DNA of 64,000 nucleotides, from positions 1 to 64,000 of the forward strand of contig NZ_PENW01000029.1 in NCBI RefSeq assembly GCF_003144405.1, given 5' to 3'. Below the pieces are notes generated by a model that was not told the origin of the DNA, made no database searches, and worked only from the letters and a program-made list of their open reading frames with translations. Both the position numbers and the translations under genes were made by a program. Below are positions 17,536 through 27,052 of the stretch, piece by piece. Every line of letters begins with the position of its first letter. Within the stretch, counting starts at the first letter, position 1. Source of the DNA: Proteus cibi. GTDB taxonomy: Bacteria; Pseudomonadota; Gammaproteobacteria; Enterobacterales; Enterobacteriaceae.

Positions 17536-18609
17536 GTGTTAATTTATTTTTTTATCGGCTGTGCTGTGGGCGCATTAATCTATTTTTTACGCAGCAAACG
17601 CTCTCAAGAAAAGAAAAACAGCTTGAGTATTGTTCCTTTTTTAGGGTTCGCTTTTGCCGCTGGAAACTATCTGTTTTTTTCGCGAGAAACTGACGTTTTA
17701 CCTAGTGGTGAAGACTCAATTGTTAATCTTATCTCCTGTATTGCATTTGCTGTCATTTTGCTATTTGCATATGGTATTTCAAATCATATTGCGAATATTG
17801 GTGAAAAAGCGATAAAGAATTATCATCAATTACAAAATGAAGGTGAGTCCAAGTTTACTGCACTTATTAATACGGTATTTATTAGTCTTTTATTATTAAG
17901 TTTAAGCTTTAGCTTGTTTATTGATCAAAGATTGTTCTTTTTAAGTTTCGTTTTAATGTTCGTTTACCAAATCGTCAAAAGAACACCTGAAAAACGTTTT
18001 TTACGTTTTCAAAAAATTCTAGCCACATCTAAAATTCGCTCTTTAGCTATTGGGCTTGTTGAGATTGAAGGTAAAATAACTGAGGGTAAAAAATTAACGA
18101 GTCGTCTAGGTAAAAAAGAGTGCTATGGCTACATCTATTATGAATATGACGTATCCACAGACAAAGAAGGCAAGAAAAGCTATCACCAAACACGCTGTGA
18201 AAAAAAGATCAATAATTTCACGATGACAGACGATACCGGATCAATTCAAATTCTTGCAGCAGATAAACCTTTAGTTCATCTTGGCATCAATCCTCATCAA
18301 GATCTGGAATATAACAATAAACGTTTTAAGGAGTATATCTTAGAAGCTGATACGACTTATTTATTGATAGGTAGTGCAGAGCCTATCAATGATGAAGTTA
18401 TTATCACACACAGTGCCCCTCACTATCTATTAGGTTTATCACCGCAAGATTATGTTGTTCGCTGGAACAAAGCACGTCCTTTTCGTCGTAATGCAACTTT
18501 CATCGTTATCATTGCTCTTTTTGTGATCTTTTCCATTCTAGTAATACCAATGGATTATCAAAATGGCATACTAACGCTTTATTTTAATCATACTTCTCTT
18601 CCTTGGTAA
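17536..18609 (+). CDS. GIDE-domain multipass membrane protein
   Basis: This 357-residue protein has about five N-terminal membrane segments (within residues 1-145). A soluble region at about 165-300 resembles the GIDE domain of MUL1/MAPL-type ubiquitin ligases (VEIEGKITEGKKLTSRLGKKECYGYIYYEYDV). A final membrane segment lies near 320-340. No RING finger is present, so ligase activity is not implied. GTG is the start, with TAAGGA nine bases upstream. Flanking LemA genes are the strongest clue to function; LemA and GIDE genes are often neighbours in bacteria. The actual role is unknown. Confidence 0.75.
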   Translation: MLIYFFIGCAVGALIYFLRSKRSQEKKNSLSIVPFLGFAFAAGNYLFFSRETDVLPSGEDSIVNLISCIAFAVILLFAYGISNHIANIGEKAIKNYHQLQNEGESKFTALINTVFISLLLLSLSFSLFIDQRLFFLSFVLMFVYQIVKRTPEKRFLRFQKILATSKIRSLAIGLVEIEGKITEGKKLTSRLGKKECYGYIYYEYDVSTDKEGKKSYHQTRCEKKINNFTMTDDTGSIQILAADKPLVHLGINPHQDLEYNNKRFKEYILEADTTYLLIGSAEPINDEVIITHSAPHYLLGLSPQDYVVRWNKARPFRRNATFIVIIALFVIFSILVIPMDYQNGILTLYFNHTSLPW

Positions 18610-18617
18610 TTGATTAT

Positions 18618-19160
18618 ATGGAATGGCTTATTTTCATCATTTTTATTCTCACTTTGGTGTATTTTTTCATACGTCAGTTAGTGATGATTTATAATAATAT
18701 GGTGATGTTAAAAAATAACTGCTATAAAGCCTTCGCTAATATTGATGTTTTATTAAAAAAACAAGCTGACTTGATCCCCATGCTGATAGTGATTACACAA
18801 AAAGTAATGGGTCACGAGAAAGCCTTATTTGAAAAATTAGCTGAAAATAGAGCTCACTATTTACAAACAGATCGATTAGATCAAAAAATTAATTTAGCTA
18901 ATCAGTTATTACCACAAATAAAAAAATCATTAATTATTGCTGAAAAATACCCTGAGCTTATCAGTGGAAGAAATTTACACCTATTACAAACACAAGCAAA
19001 AGAATTAGAAGAGTGTATTGCAGATAGGCGTGAATTTTTTAATCAATCCGTCACGCTCTATAATACTGAAATACATATTTTTCCTAATATCTTGTTTAAA
19101 CTGATTTTTAATTTTAAAGATATTCCTCTTTTCTATCCTAGTAGGGAGGCAGCTTTATGA
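18618..19160 (+). CDS. LemA-family protein (second copy)
   Basis: This 180-residue LemA-type protein has a membrane anchor at residues 3-22 and the segment FANIDVLLKKQADLIPMLIVITQKVMGHEK. That segment aligns directly with FANIDVILKQRADQIPQL of the first copy, and the match continues through AEKYPELISG and DRREFFN. I chose the ATG at 18618, nine bases after the stop of the GIDE gene. An alternative TTG at 18603 overlaps that stop. No strong ribosome-binding site is visible, so translation is probably coupled. It overlaps the next gene by four bases. Confidence 0.85.
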   Translation: MEWLIFIIFILTLVYFFIRQLVMIYNNMVMLKNNCYKAFANIDVLLKKQADLIPMLIVITQKVMGHEKALFEKLAENRAHYLQTDRLDQKINLANQLLPQIKKSLIIAEKYPELISGRNLHLLQTQAKELEECIADRREFFNQSVTLYNTEIHIFPNILFKLIFNFKDIPLFYPSREAAL

Positions 19161-19570
19161 TAGAAATTCCCTTTTCTTTTTTGGGTATAACGGATTGGTT
19201 TCTAAGCTTTGATGAACCTATCTCAATTATTATGTTTGCCACATTTGGCGTACTGTTCTCTATGGCCATTATTTTGCCATTAATCAGTATCACCCCTTTA
19301 AAAAAATATATGTCGCAAATTGCAGGAGGATTATTTAGCTCGATATTTGTTAGCTTAATGGTCTTAATTAGCTTTCATTTAATGCTGGGGGTTAATTCTA
19401 CATTAAAGCTACTCTTAATTTGGTGGGTTATTTTATTTTCGTGTATTACGTTTTGGTTTATTAATTATCGCTATATGAAAGACGTCACAGGGGATAAGTT
19501 TGCGAAGTTTCAAGAAAAAGCCCTTGAAGCAGAAGAAAAACAGAGGCAAAGCCGAAAATCTAAAAAATAA
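19157..19570 (+). CDS. Small membrane protein of the LemA/GIDE cluster, unknown function
   Basis: I do not recognise this 137-residue protein. It has about three hydrophobic segments (residues 20-42, 50-75 and 78-98) and a highly charged C-terminal tail rich in Lys, Glu and Gln, probably cytoplasmic. A strong GGGAGG ribosome-binding site lies inside the end of the second LemA gene, and the start overlaps its stop as ATGA. It is the last gene of the four-gene unit and a terminator follows at once. Confidence 0.7.
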   Translation: MIEIPFSFLGITDWFLSFDEPISIIMFATFGVLFSMAIILPLISITPLKKYMSQIAGGLFSSIFVSLMVLISFHLMLGVNSTLKLLLIWWVILFSCITFWFINYRYMKDVTGDKFAKFQEKALEAEEKQRQSRKSKK

Positions 19571-19595
19571 AAGAGAGCCTAAGCTCTCTTTTTTA
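19570..19595 (+). terminator. Terminator after the LemA/GIDE cluster
   Basis: AGAGAGC-CTAA-GCTCTCT is followed by TTTTTT, and the upstream side is A-rich. It can therefore work for the convergent epmA as well. Confidence 0.85.
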
Positions 19596-19613
19596 GCACT
19601 ATCGATATCGCAC

Positions 19614-20591
19614 TTACGCCCTGTAAACAGGAAATGCAATAACATCACTAAGGCGTTCTACCCCCAGTGCTAGCATAATAAGGCGATCAACCCCTAAAGC
19701 CACACCAGAACACTCGGGTAATCCTGCTTCAAGAGCCGCTAAAAAGCGCTCATCAATAGGTTGCTCTGGTAGTCCCATCGCCACACGTTGACGATTATCA
19801 CGTTCAAAGCGATGACGTTGTTCTTGCGCATCCGTTAGCTCGCGAAATCCGTTCGCTAACTCAACACCTTTAAAATAGACTTCAAAACGCTCTGCGACAC
19901 GATGATCTTCAGAGCTGATTTCAGCTAATGAGGCTTGTGATGCAGGAAAATGATAGATAAAGGTTGGCTTTTCTAGACCGATATGAGGTTCAACGCCAGA
20001 AACAAATAGCAACTGAAGTAGCGTATCTTTATCTTCTTCCGTATCTGCAATATTTGATAGATCCAGCTTTGCCGCTACTTCACGCAATTTATCTTTATCT
20101 ACAGATAAAGGATCGATATCAAGATAACGCAAGAATGCTTGTTGATAAGAGAGTGATTCTGATGCCTCACAATCTAACACTTCTTGCAATAAATCATCGA
20201 CTTCATTCATCAACCGGTACATATCAAAACAAGGGCGATACCATTCTAGCATCGTAAATTCCGGATTATGATATCTACCGGCTTCCTCATTACGGAAGCA
20301 ACGTCCCATTTGATAAATCGGTCCACTATTTGCGGCTAATAAACGCTTCATGTGGTATTCAGGGCTTGTCATCAAATAAAGTTTTAGCCCTTGAGAAGCA
20401 CCTGGCCCCACAAATTGGGTTTCAAATGGGTAAAGATGAACATCGGTAACGGTAGCCTGACTCATCATCGGTGTTTCAACTTCTAACACACCACGATCAG
20501 TGAAAAAACGCCTAATATTACTGACTATTTTCGCCTTTTTTAGTAAGTTGGCGATTGAGGCGCTTGGCTGCCAATCCGCGATTTCACTCAT
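19614..20591 (-). CDS. epmA: EpmA, EF-P (R)-beta-lysine ligase
   Basis: EpmA (also called PoxA, GenX or YjeA) attaches (R)-beta-lysine to Lys34 of elongation factor P, which helps ribosomes pass polyproline stretches. The 325-residue protein is a free class II lysyl-tRNA-synthetase-like catalytic domain without the anticodon domain. It shows motif 2 ([24 protein letters not shown]) and motif 3 ([15 protein letters not shown]). It lies opposite frdABCD, as in E. coli. Confidence 0.96.
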   Translation of the reverse strand: MSEIADWQPSASIANLLKKAKIVSNIRRFFTDRGVLEVETPMMSQATVTDVHLYPFETQFVGPGASQGLKLYLMTSPEYHMKRLLAANSGPIYQMGRCFRNEEAGRYHNPEFTMLEWYRPCFDMYRLMNEVDDLLQEVLDCEASESLSYQQAFLRYLDIDPLSVDKDKLREVAAKLDLSNIADTEEDKDTLLQLLFVSGVEPHIGLEKPTFIYHFPASQASLAEISSEDHRVAERFEVYFKGVELANGFRELTDAQEQRHRFERDNRQRVAMGLPEQPIDERFLAALEAGLPECSGVALGVDRLIMLALGVERLSDVIAFPVYRA

Positions 20592-21535
20592 GAACGAAAA
20601 ACTCCAACAGAAAACAAAGCGTGCAGTTTACTCGCATCCTCTTCAACAGACAAATTTCTCCCTCATAAAGAGGGATATCATTTTATGTTTTTCCACTGAT
20701 CTTTTCGTCTTTTAAGTAAAAACACATAAGACAAATAAATATAATTCTACAAAACATCTACTTTTGGGCACTTTTTATTGTTCAAATAAACACCAATTTA
20801 GAACGATAAACTCAGTGATTTTTCGCTATTTTTATAATAGGAGTTAATTGGAATAATTCTTTTTCTCAATTACAAATAACAATAAACTAACACAATGCTT
20901 ATATTTAAATAGCCAAACTCATCTAAACTTCAACGTTAACTTTCTATTTAAATCTACGTATTTTGATTAGTATTAAAAACCTTTAGAAATATTATTAATA
21001 TTTTATTAACAATTAACAAGACAAACCGATTTGTTTTAGATAAATAGTAAAAAATTTATTTTAATTTTTAGAATAGACTTTTATTAATTTAAATTAGACT
21101 TAAGAAAGATAAAAACATTTACCCTTTAAAATCAACACCTAATAAAAAACCATTATCATTTTCAATTAAACTTATCTATACTTTCAAAATAGGTTATTCA
21201 TTACTATTTATAATTTTCAATTTAGAAAAATATATTCTATTTGATCTTCAAGTTTCTCTGGTGACTTATTACCAAAACCCAGAATTCTTGGTGTAGATCA
21301 CACTTTTTTTGCGAAATACGGGAAAACCATCATTCATATCAAATTTCGGTGCCCTACATTTCGTTATACTAAAATTACAGTCAATGATAATAAAGATGTT
21401 ATCAAGCGCAGTCACAAGGCAGTGAAACAATTTCGTTACGGATAGCTTAAAAAAATAGCATTACAAATTAATAATGTCAGTGAATTGATTTCTAGACAAT
21501 TATTCCAATTTTCACTTGAACAATGGAGAAGCGCA
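20592..21535. other. Long AT-rich epmA-frdA intergenic region
   Basis: This region of about 940 bases is very AT-rich and shows no convincing gene in any frame. It contains the divergent promoters of epmA and frdA; the frdA-proximal part holds an FNR-like site and a -10 box listed separately. No tRNA-like or stable RNA structure was recognised. Confidence 0.6.
21329..21370 (+). promoter_or_regulatory. Candidate FNR-activated promoter of frdABCD
   Basis: ATCAT-TCAT-ATCAA (21329-21342) has one perfect and one degenerate half of the FNR site TTGAT-N4-ATCAA. A -10 element TATACT lies at 21365-21370. With a start site seven bases downstream, the FNR dyad is centred near -41.5, the class II position. 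Anaerobic FNR activation of frd is known in E. coli. Confidence 0.55.
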
Positions 21536-23332
21536 GTGCAAACCTTTAATGCCGATATAGCGATAATCGGAGCCGGGGGCGCAGGCTTACGAGCAGCAAT
21601 AGCTGCAGCGGAAGCGAATCCTCAACTGAAAATTGCTCTGATCTCAAAAGTTTACCCAATGCGCAGCCACACCGTGGCAGCAGAAGGCGGATCAGCAGCA
21701 GTGACTCAGGCTCACGACTCCTATGATTTCCACTTCAATGATACCGTTTCAGGCGGTGACTGGTTGTGTGAACAGGATGTCGTAGATTACTTCGTTGAGC
21801 ATTGTCCAACAGAGATGACTCAACTAGAACTCTGGGGCTGTCCTTGGAGCCGTAAAGAAGACGGGTCAGTCAACGTCCGACGTTTTGGTGGGATGAAGAT
21901 CGAACGGACCTGGTTCGCAGCCGATAAAACCGGCTTCCATATGCTACATACCCTGTTCCAAACATCCTTAAAATATCCACAAATTCAACGTTTCGACGAA
22001 CACTTTGTTCTCGATATATTGGTTGATGAAGGTCACGCTCGTGGTCTTGTTGCTATCAATATGATGGAAGGGACGAAAGTTCAAATTCGTGCTAATGCTG
22101 TCATTATGGCAACAGGTGGTGCAGGACGTGTTTATCGTTTCAATACCAATGGCGGTATTGTTACAGGTGATGGTATGGGTATCGCTTTACGTCATGGCGT
22201 TCCACTGCGTGATATGGAGTTTGTTCAATATCACCCAACGGGTCTACCAGGTTCAGGTATCCTGATGACCGAAGGTTGTCGTGGTGAAGGTGGTATTCTG
22301 GTCAATAAAGATGGCTATCGTTATCTACAAGATTACGGCCTAGGACCAGAAACACCATTAGGTAAACCAGAAAATAAATACATGGAATTAGGTCCTCGCG
22401 ATAAAGTTTCTCAAGCTTTCTGGCATGAGTGGCGCGCAGGTCGTACCATCAAAACTCACCGTGGTGATGTTGTTCATCTTGACTTACGTCATCTGGGTGC
22501 GAAAAAACTTCATGAACGCCTGCCATTTATTTGTGAACTGGCAAAAGCGTATGTGGGTGTTGACCCAGTTAATGAACCAATCCCTGTTCGTCCTACTGCT
22601 CACTACACTATGGGTGGTATCGAAACTAACCAACAAACTGAGACGCGTATTAAAGGTCTGTTTGCGGTGGGTGAATGTTCATCTGTTGGCTTACACGGCG
22701 CTAACCGTTTAGGTTCTAACTCATTGGCAGAGCTGGTTGTATTCGGTCGTCTTGCGGGTGAAGAAGCGGTTCGTTGTGCACAAGAAGCAGCACCAGCTAA
22801 CGCATCTGCATTAGATGCTCGCACTCGTGATATCGAAGATGGCCTGAAAAAACTGATGAACCAAAAAGGTTCTGAAAACTGGTCACAAATTCGCGATGAA
22901 ATGGGTGAATCAATGGAAGAAGGTTGCGGTATCTACCGTACACCTGAGTTAATGCAAAAAACCATTGATAAACTGGCTGAATTAAAAGAACGTTTCAAAC
23001 GCGTTGAAATTAAAGACACCAGTAGCGTCTTTAATACTGATTTACTGTACAAAATTGAGCTTGGCTTTGGTTTAGATGTCGCTGAATGTATGGCTCATTC
23101 CGCAATCAATCGTAAAGAGTCTCGTGGTGCACACCAACGTCTTGACGAAGGTTGTACTGAGCGTGATGACGTGAACTTCCTGAAACATACTCTGGCATTC
23201 TATAACCCAGAAGGTGCCCCTCGTTTAGAATATAGCGATGTGAAGATCACGAAATCTGCTCCTGCTAAACGTGTCTATGGTGGTGAAGCGACTGCACAAG
23301 ACAAGCAGAATAAGGAGAAAGCGAATGGCTGA
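21536..23332 (+). CDS. frdA: FrdA, fumarate reductase flavoprotein subunit
   Basis: FrdA reduces fumarate to succinate as the terminal step of anaerobic respiration. The 598-residue protein has the FAD motif [15 protein letters not shown], the covalent FAD-binding His45 (SHTVAAEGG), and the fumarate-binding contexts [21 protein letters not shown] and [11 protein letters not shown]. The start is GTG at 21536, matching the E. coli GTG start and the family N-terminus, with GGAGAAG upstream; a longer TTG-initiated frame is rejected. It overlaps frdB by eight bases and heads frdABCD. Confidence 0.97.
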   Translation: MQTFNADIAIIGAGGAGLRAAIAAAEANPQLKIALISKVYPMRSHTVAAEGGSAAVTQAHDSYDFHFNDTVSGGDWLCEQDVVDYFVEHCPTEMTQLELWGCPWSRKEDGSVNVRRFGGMKIERTWFAADKTGFHMLHTLFQTSLKYPQIQRFDEHFVLDILVDEGHARGLVAINMMEGTKVQIRANAVIMATGGAGRVYRFNTNGGIVTGDGMGIALRHGVPLRDMEFVQYHPTGLPGSGILMTEGCRGEGGILVNKDGYRYLQDYGLGPETPLGKPENKYMELGPRDKVSQAFWHEWRAGRTIKTHRGDVVHLDLRHLGAKKLHERLPFICELAKAYVGVDPVNEPIPVRPTAHYTMGGIETNQQTETRIKGLFAVGECSSVGLHGANRLGSNSLAELVVFGRLAGEEAVRCAQEAAPANASALDARTRDIEDGLKKLMNQKGSENWSQIRDEMGESMEEGCGIYRTPELMQKTIDKLAELKERFKRVEIKDTSSVFNTDLLYKIELGFGLDVAECMAHSAINRKESRGAHQRLDEGCTERDDVNFLKHTLAFYNPEGAPRLEYSDVKITKSAPAKRVYGGEATAQDKQNKEKANG

Positions 23333-24062
23333 TGACATGAAGCACATTAAAATGGAAGTCATGCGCTATAACCCAGAAACGGACGAAGCGCCTCATTTCG
23401 TCACTTATGATGTGCCTTATGATGAGCAAACCTCATTATTAGACGCATTGGGTTATATTAAAGACAATTTAGCGCCTGATCTTTCTTATCGTTGGTCTTG
23501 CCGTATGGCTATTTGTGGCTCTTGCGGCATGATGGTCAACAAAGTGCCTAAATTGGCTTGTAAAACCTTTATTCGTGAATATCCAGACGGTGTAAGAGTT
23601 GAAGCACTGGGTAACTTCCCAGTTGAGCGTGACCTTGTTGTCGATATGACTCACTTTATTGAAAGCTTAGAAGCGATTAAACCTTATATCATCGGTAATG
23701 ATCGTAAGCCTTCAGAAGGGACGAATAAACAGACTCCTGCTCAAATGGCGAAATACCACCAATTCTCTGGTTGTATTAACTGTGGTCTTTGCTATGCAGC
23801 ATGTCCTCAGTTTGGTCTAAATCCAGAGTTTATTGGCCCAGCAGCGATTACATTAGCTCAACGTTACAACACAGATAGTCGCGACCATGGGGCAAAAGAG
23901 CGTATGCCTCAGTTAAATGGTGAGAACGGTGTCTGGTCTTGTACCTTTGTTGGCTACTGTTCTGAAGTCTGTCCAAAACATGTGGACCCTGCTGCCGCTA
24001 TTCAGCAAGGTAAAGCAGCCAGTGCGCAAGACTTTGTCATTGCGATGCTGAAACCACGTTAA
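23325..24062 (+). CDS. frdB: FrdB, fumarate reductase iron-sulfur subunit
   Basis: FrdB carries electrons from menaquinol to FrdA through three Fe-S clusters. The 245-residue protein has the 2Fe-2S motif [14 protein letters not shown]...C and the 4Fe-4S/3Fe-4S motifs [12 protein letters not shown] and [17 protein letters not shown]. The start at 23325 matches the family, has AAGGAG upstream and lies within the end of frdA. An upstream in-frame ATG would overlap frdA much further and is rejected. Confidence 0.97.
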   Translation: MADDMKHIKMEVMRYNPETDEAPHFVTYDVPYDEQTSLLDALGYIKDNLAPDLSYRWSCRMAICGSCGMMVNKVPKLACKTFIREYPDGVRVEALGNFPVERDLVVDMTHFIESLEAIKPYIIGNDRKPSEGTNKQTPAQMAKYHQFSGCINCGLCYAACPQFGLNPEFIGPAAITLAQRYNTDSRDHGAKERMPQLNGENGVWSCTFVGYCSEVCPKHVDPAAAIQQGKAASAQDFVIAMLKPR

Positions 24063-24076
24063 GGAGGAAACAAGAC

Positions 24077-24469
24077 ATGACAACAAAACGTAAGCCTTAT
24101 GTTCGTGGCATGCAACCAAACTGGTGGACGAAACTTGGATTCTATCGTTTCTATATCACCCGTGAAGGGACTTGTCTTCCACAACTTTGGTTCAGTCTGG
24201 TTGTACTGTTTGGTGTATTCGCACTGAAAAATGGACCAGAAAGTTGGGCAGGTTTCGTTGGATTCCTGAGTAACCCAATTGTAATGCTGATTAACATTGT
24301 GACTCTTATTGCAACCTTATTTCACACTGCGACGTGGTTTAAACTTGCACCAAAAGCAGTGGTTATTGTTGTAAAAGATGAAAAAATGCCTCAAGAACCT
24401 ATCGTACGTGGTTTTTGGGCTGTCACTATCGTTGTTACTGCCGCTATTCTGGCAGTGGCGTTAATTTAA
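24077..24469 (+). CDS. frdC: FrdC, fumarate reductase membrane anchor subunit C
   Basis: FrdC anchors FrdAB to the inner membrane and helps form the menaquinol site. The 130-residue protein has three membrane helices and the conserved start [36 protein letters not shown] lies just upstream of the ATG. It is the third gene of frdABCD. Confidence 0.95.
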   Translation: MTTKRKPYVRGMQPNWWTKLGFYRFYITREGTCLPQLWFSLVVLFGVFALKNGPESWAGFVGFLSNPIVMLINIVTLIATLFHTATWFKLAPKAVVIVVKDEKMPQEPIVRGFWAVTIVVTAAILAVALI

Positions 24470-24483
24470 CCCAGGAGGAAATA

Positions 24484-24843
24484 ATGAATCAGAATCAACT
24501 TCCTAAGCGCTCTGATGAACCTATTTTCTGGGGATTATTTGGTGCAGGTGGTATGTGGAGTGCGATTGTTTCTCCAGCAATCATCATCCTGCTCGGTATC
24601 CTAATCCCTATGGGTATTGCGCCAGAAGCATTTACTTATGAACGTATTATGGCATTTAGCCAAAGCATCATTGGTCGTCTGTTCTTACTGCTAATGATCA
24701 TTCTGCCAGTATGGTGTGCATTACACCGTATTCACCATACTCTGCACGATTTTAAAGTGCATGTACCTGCAAGCAAATGGGTATTCTATGGTGGTGCAGC
24801 AATTATCAGTGTTCTCGCTATCATTGGTGTATTTACACTGTAA
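24484..24843 (+). CDS. frdD: FrdD, fumarate reductase membrane anchor subunit D
   Basis: FrdD is the second membrane anchor. The 119-residue protein has three helices and the conserved segments [16 protein letters not shown] and [17 protein letters not shown]. The start at 24484 is preceded by AGGAGG; the same frame extends upstream into frdC but not with family similarity. It ends the operon, with a strong terminator 20 bases later. Confidence 0.95.
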   Translation: MNQNQLPKRSDEPIFWGLFGAGGMWSAIVSPAIIILLGILIPMGIAPEAFTYERIMAFSQSIIGRLFLLLMIILPVWCALHRIHHTLHDFKVHVPASKWVFYGGAAIISVLAIIGVFTL

Positions 24844-24862
24844 TTGATTAATACGTAAGATA

Positions 24863-24891
24863 AAAAGCCACTCTATGAGTGGCTTTTTTTA
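24863..24891 (+). terminator. Terminator of frdABCD
   Basis: AAAAGCCACTC and GAGTGGCTTTTTTT form a 7-bp stem with a long T tract. Confidence 0.9.
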
Positions 24892-25183
24892 TTAAAATTT
24901 TTTTTAATTACGTTTAGCTTATTAAAATACGCTTTAATAAAACAGAATTCGGAATCACTTATCCTAAACATAGAATGAATCTTAACAGGTTCCACTCTCA
25001 AAATAGGTCATTGCATTTATATTAACAAGCTCATAATCAAGTAATGAAATAATAATTATTTATTATCAATATATTATAGTGAATTATATTATTTTTATGC
25101 CGTATTTCTTATTTTAAAAATGTCGTATTTCTTCCTATATACCTTTCCCTCGTGTATGTTTTCTATACATAAAAGGAGGTTCT
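24892..25183. promoter_or_regulatory. Upstream region of the abiE-like pair, with a direct repeat
   Basis: This AT-rich stretch of about 290 bases holds two 13-base copies differing at one position, TGCCGTATTTCTT (25098-25110) and TGTCGTATTTCTT (25121-25133), 23 bases apart. They lie just before the antitoxin gene. AbiEi proteins repress their own promoters, so this is a plausible operator, but AbiEi sites known so far are inverted rather than direct repeats. AAAAGGAGG precedes the antitoxin start. Confidence 0.4.
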
Positions 25184-25594
25184 ATGACAGCAGCAAGTCA
25201 AATTAACCAAAAATTAAAACGTTCAAGACGTTATGTCTTTGAACGTAAAGATTTTGAAAATATTGCCAGTTATGATCAAATTGGTCGTGCTCTTAATCAA
25301 TTGATCAAGCAAGGTAATCTGATGAAAATTGGGTATGGTCTTTATACCAAAGCGCGGAAAAACAGCCTCACGGGTCGCTTAATGCCAACTAACCCTGGTG
25401 GCACAGATGCCATTTTACGTGAAATTCTTAAGATGAAAGGCGTCAACTTTGAAATAGATACTCTATCTTGGCAAAGTCTTTCTGGTAATAGCACTCAAAT
25501 TCCTTCATCTATCCAGTACTCATGGGATCCAAAACGGTTCAATCGAAAGCTAGTGATTGGTGATCGATTACTTAACTCACCAAGTGGCAAATGA
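25184..25594 (+). CDS. AbiEi-like antitoxin (DUF6088-type)
   Basis: This 136-residue protein has an N-terminal winged-helix-like region (residues 15-60: RRYVFERKDFENIASYDQIG, then ALNQLIKQGNLMKIGYGLYTKA) typical of AbiEi/DUF6088 antitoxins that also repress transcription. It overlaps the next gene, an AbiEii-type nucleotidyltransferase, by four bases (ATGA), the usual antitoxin-toxin arrangement of type IV systems. It is shorter than classical AbiEi, lacking the large C-terminal domain. The toxin gene is broken, so this may be an orphan antitoxin. Confidence 0.75.
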   Translation: MTAASQINQKLKRSRRYVFERKDFENIASYDQIGRALNQLIKQGNLMKIGYGLYTKARKNSLTGRLMPTNPGGTDAILREILKMKGVNFEIDTLSWQSLSGNSTQIPSSIQYSWDPKRFNRKLVIGDRLLNSPSGK

Positions 25595-26572
25595 CAAAAT
25601 TAAAAAATCAATTTTTAGAGGTTTCTGATGCGTTAGCGCTCGGAAACCCAGCCATCCCTGAAAAGGATTACTGGGTAGTCGCTTTACTTGCGCAGTTAGC
25701 TACACTTGCGTTTGATACACACCAAATGGTCTTTTCTGGGGGAACCGCACTCGCTAAATCTCATGTAAGAATATTCAGAATGTCAGAAGATGTTGACATC
25801 AAACTCATTCCAACCACTGTATTTCATTCCTTTTCTCGAGATAAACGCAAAGAAAAACGTAAAGCCTTATTAAAAGAAATCGAGGATCTTCTTACTCTTC
25901 AATCAAGCCATTTTTCTATTGAAAAAAAATAGTTCGTGATGAATACCGCTATGTTGAATATCAGCTAAAATACCCTCAACAATTTAGTCAAGCTCCTTGT
26001 TTACGTCCAATCATCAAACTAGAGTTAATAGAAACATTCCTCTACTCCAAGTAGAACAACGTAGTATTCAATCGTTAGTTGCGCAGTTATATCACCAATC
26101 TCAAGAAGTCGGTAAATTTGCCTGTGTCACGGTACAATCGACATTAGTTGAAAAAGTCATTTCTATGCTACGACGTACCATGTTAGTTAAACGAGATCCT
26201 AAACGTAAAGATGATCCTACGCTAGTACGCCATATCTATGATATATACTGTATTAATATAGACCAGCAGCTTGATTATGAAGTCCTTATACCTCTTTTTC
26301 GAATTGTATTACAAGAAGATGTGAGGCGTTTTGGGAAACAACATTTAGACTTTGCCCTTAATCCAATTCAAGAATTACAACTAGGCTTAGCAGAATTGGA
26401 ACTTAATCCATTGTATTATCAAAGGTTTATAGATTTCGTTACCCCAATGGTATTTACTACCGAAACACCTAATTTCGATACCTGTTTTGCCTCATTTAAG
26501 CGTATTGCTCAGTTATTAATGGTTAATAACGAGAAGAGAGTACCAACTAAATTCCCCCAAAGTTCATCATAA
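25591..26572 (+). pseudogene. AbiEii-like nucleotidyltransferase toxin, broken by two frameshifts
   Basis: AbiEii toxins are nucleotidyltransferases. Residues FSGGTALAKSHVRIFRMSEDVDIK carry the GG/S and DxD motifs. The frame stops at 25932 after a run of eight A. Reading one base back continues smoothly as IVRDEYRYVEYQLKYPQQFSQ through LRPIIKLELIETFLYSK to a second stop near 26056. A second shift in the same direction continues as QVEQRSIQSLVAQLYHQ to 26572. Both fit one-base deletions. The C-terminal part (LVRHIYDIYCI) is typical of the family. The first site resembles a -1 slippery heptamer, but the second does not, so decay is more likely than programmed shifting. Confidence 0.8.
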
Positions 26573-26587
26573 CTTTGGGGCTTTTTT
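26555..26587 (+). terminator. Terminator after the abiEii remnant
   Basis: CCCCAAAGTT (26555-26564) and AACTTTGGGG (26571-26580) form a 10-bp stem, followed by CTTTTTT. It overlaps the end of the broken reading frame. Confidence 0.85.
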
Positions 26588-26605
26588 ATGCCAAATATTC
26601 GGGTT

Positions 26606-26920
26606 TTAACTCGCTAATTTCAGTCCAATAATACCGAAAATAATCATTGCCAAACTTAATAAACGATAAATATTGGCAGACTCACCAAAGACCAAAATAC
26701 CAAAGATTGCGGTACCTACTGCGCCAATACCCGTCCAAATTGCATAAGCCGTACCCGCAGGCAAGCCTTTCATGGCATAAGACAACATTCCCATGCTCAC
26801 AATCATGGCACTAATGGTAATAATACTTGGCGTTAACCGCGTAAAACCGTGTGTGTATTTAAGACCAACAGCCCAAACGATTTCTAATAAACCCGCGATA
26901 AAAAGAATAATCCAAGACAT
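26606..26920 (-). CDS. sugE: Gdx/SugE-type SMR guanidinium exporter
   Basis: Gdx (SugE) proteins are small multidrug resistance family dimers that export guanidinium in exchange for protons. The 104-residue protein has four membrane helices and the subtype-typical sequences [21 protein letters not shown] (with the essential Glu13) and [14 protein letters not shown]. The guanidine-II riboswitch directly upstream supports guanidinium as substrate. The gene stands alone and converges with the abiE remnant. Confidence 0.95.
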   Translation of the reverse strand: MSWIILFIAGLLEIVWAVGLKYTHGFTRLTPSIITISAMIVSMGMLSYAMKGLPAGTAYAIWTGIGAVGTAIFGILVFGESANIYRLLSLAMIIFGIIGLKLAS

Positions 26921-26939
26921 AACTTTCCCCTACTCGATA

Positions 26940-26992
26940 AGTTGGGGTCGTCCCCTGAATACAAAGACAAAAAGCTGGGTCGTCCCAGCTTT
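26940..26992 (-). promoter_or_regulatory. Guanidine-II (mini-ykkC) riboswitch before the Gdx exporter
   Basis: On the minus strand there are two hairpins with identical ACGA loops. The first is AGCTGGG-ACGA-CCCAGCT, encoded by 26973-26990. The second is GGGG-ACGA-CCCC, encoded by 26944-26955, and lies about 25 bases before the ATG. Paired ACGR-loop hairpins joined by a short linker are the definition of this class. The second hairpin is followed by a GGGG-containing ribosome-binding region, so ligand binding is expected to free translation. Confidence 0.92.
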
Positions 26993-27052
26993 CGAAAGAT
27001 GAAGTCCAAGTATAAGAAAAAGAAATTAATCGTGCAATAGTACAAAACTAAC

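Noticed and set aside
18603-18617. TTG start of the second LemA gene
   Set aside because: It overlaps the stop of the GIDE gene and has no better ribosome-binding site than the ATG at 18618.
21485-21535. TTG start 17 codons before the frdA GTG
   Set aside because: The GTG at 21536 aligns with the family, matches E. coli and has GGAGAAG upstream.
20592-21535. Hidden gene or small RNA in the long epmA-frdA gap
   Set aside because: No frame with a good start or codon pattern and no strong RNA structure or terminator was found; a small RNA cannot be excluded by reading alone.
23271-23324. Upstream extension of FrdB
   Set aside because: The extra residues lie inside frdA and are absent from the family; AAGGAG precedes the ATG at 23325.
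25591-26572. Programmed -1 frameshift producing full AbiEii
   Set aside because: Only the first site has a slippery sequence; the second needs another shift, so two deletions are the simpler reading.
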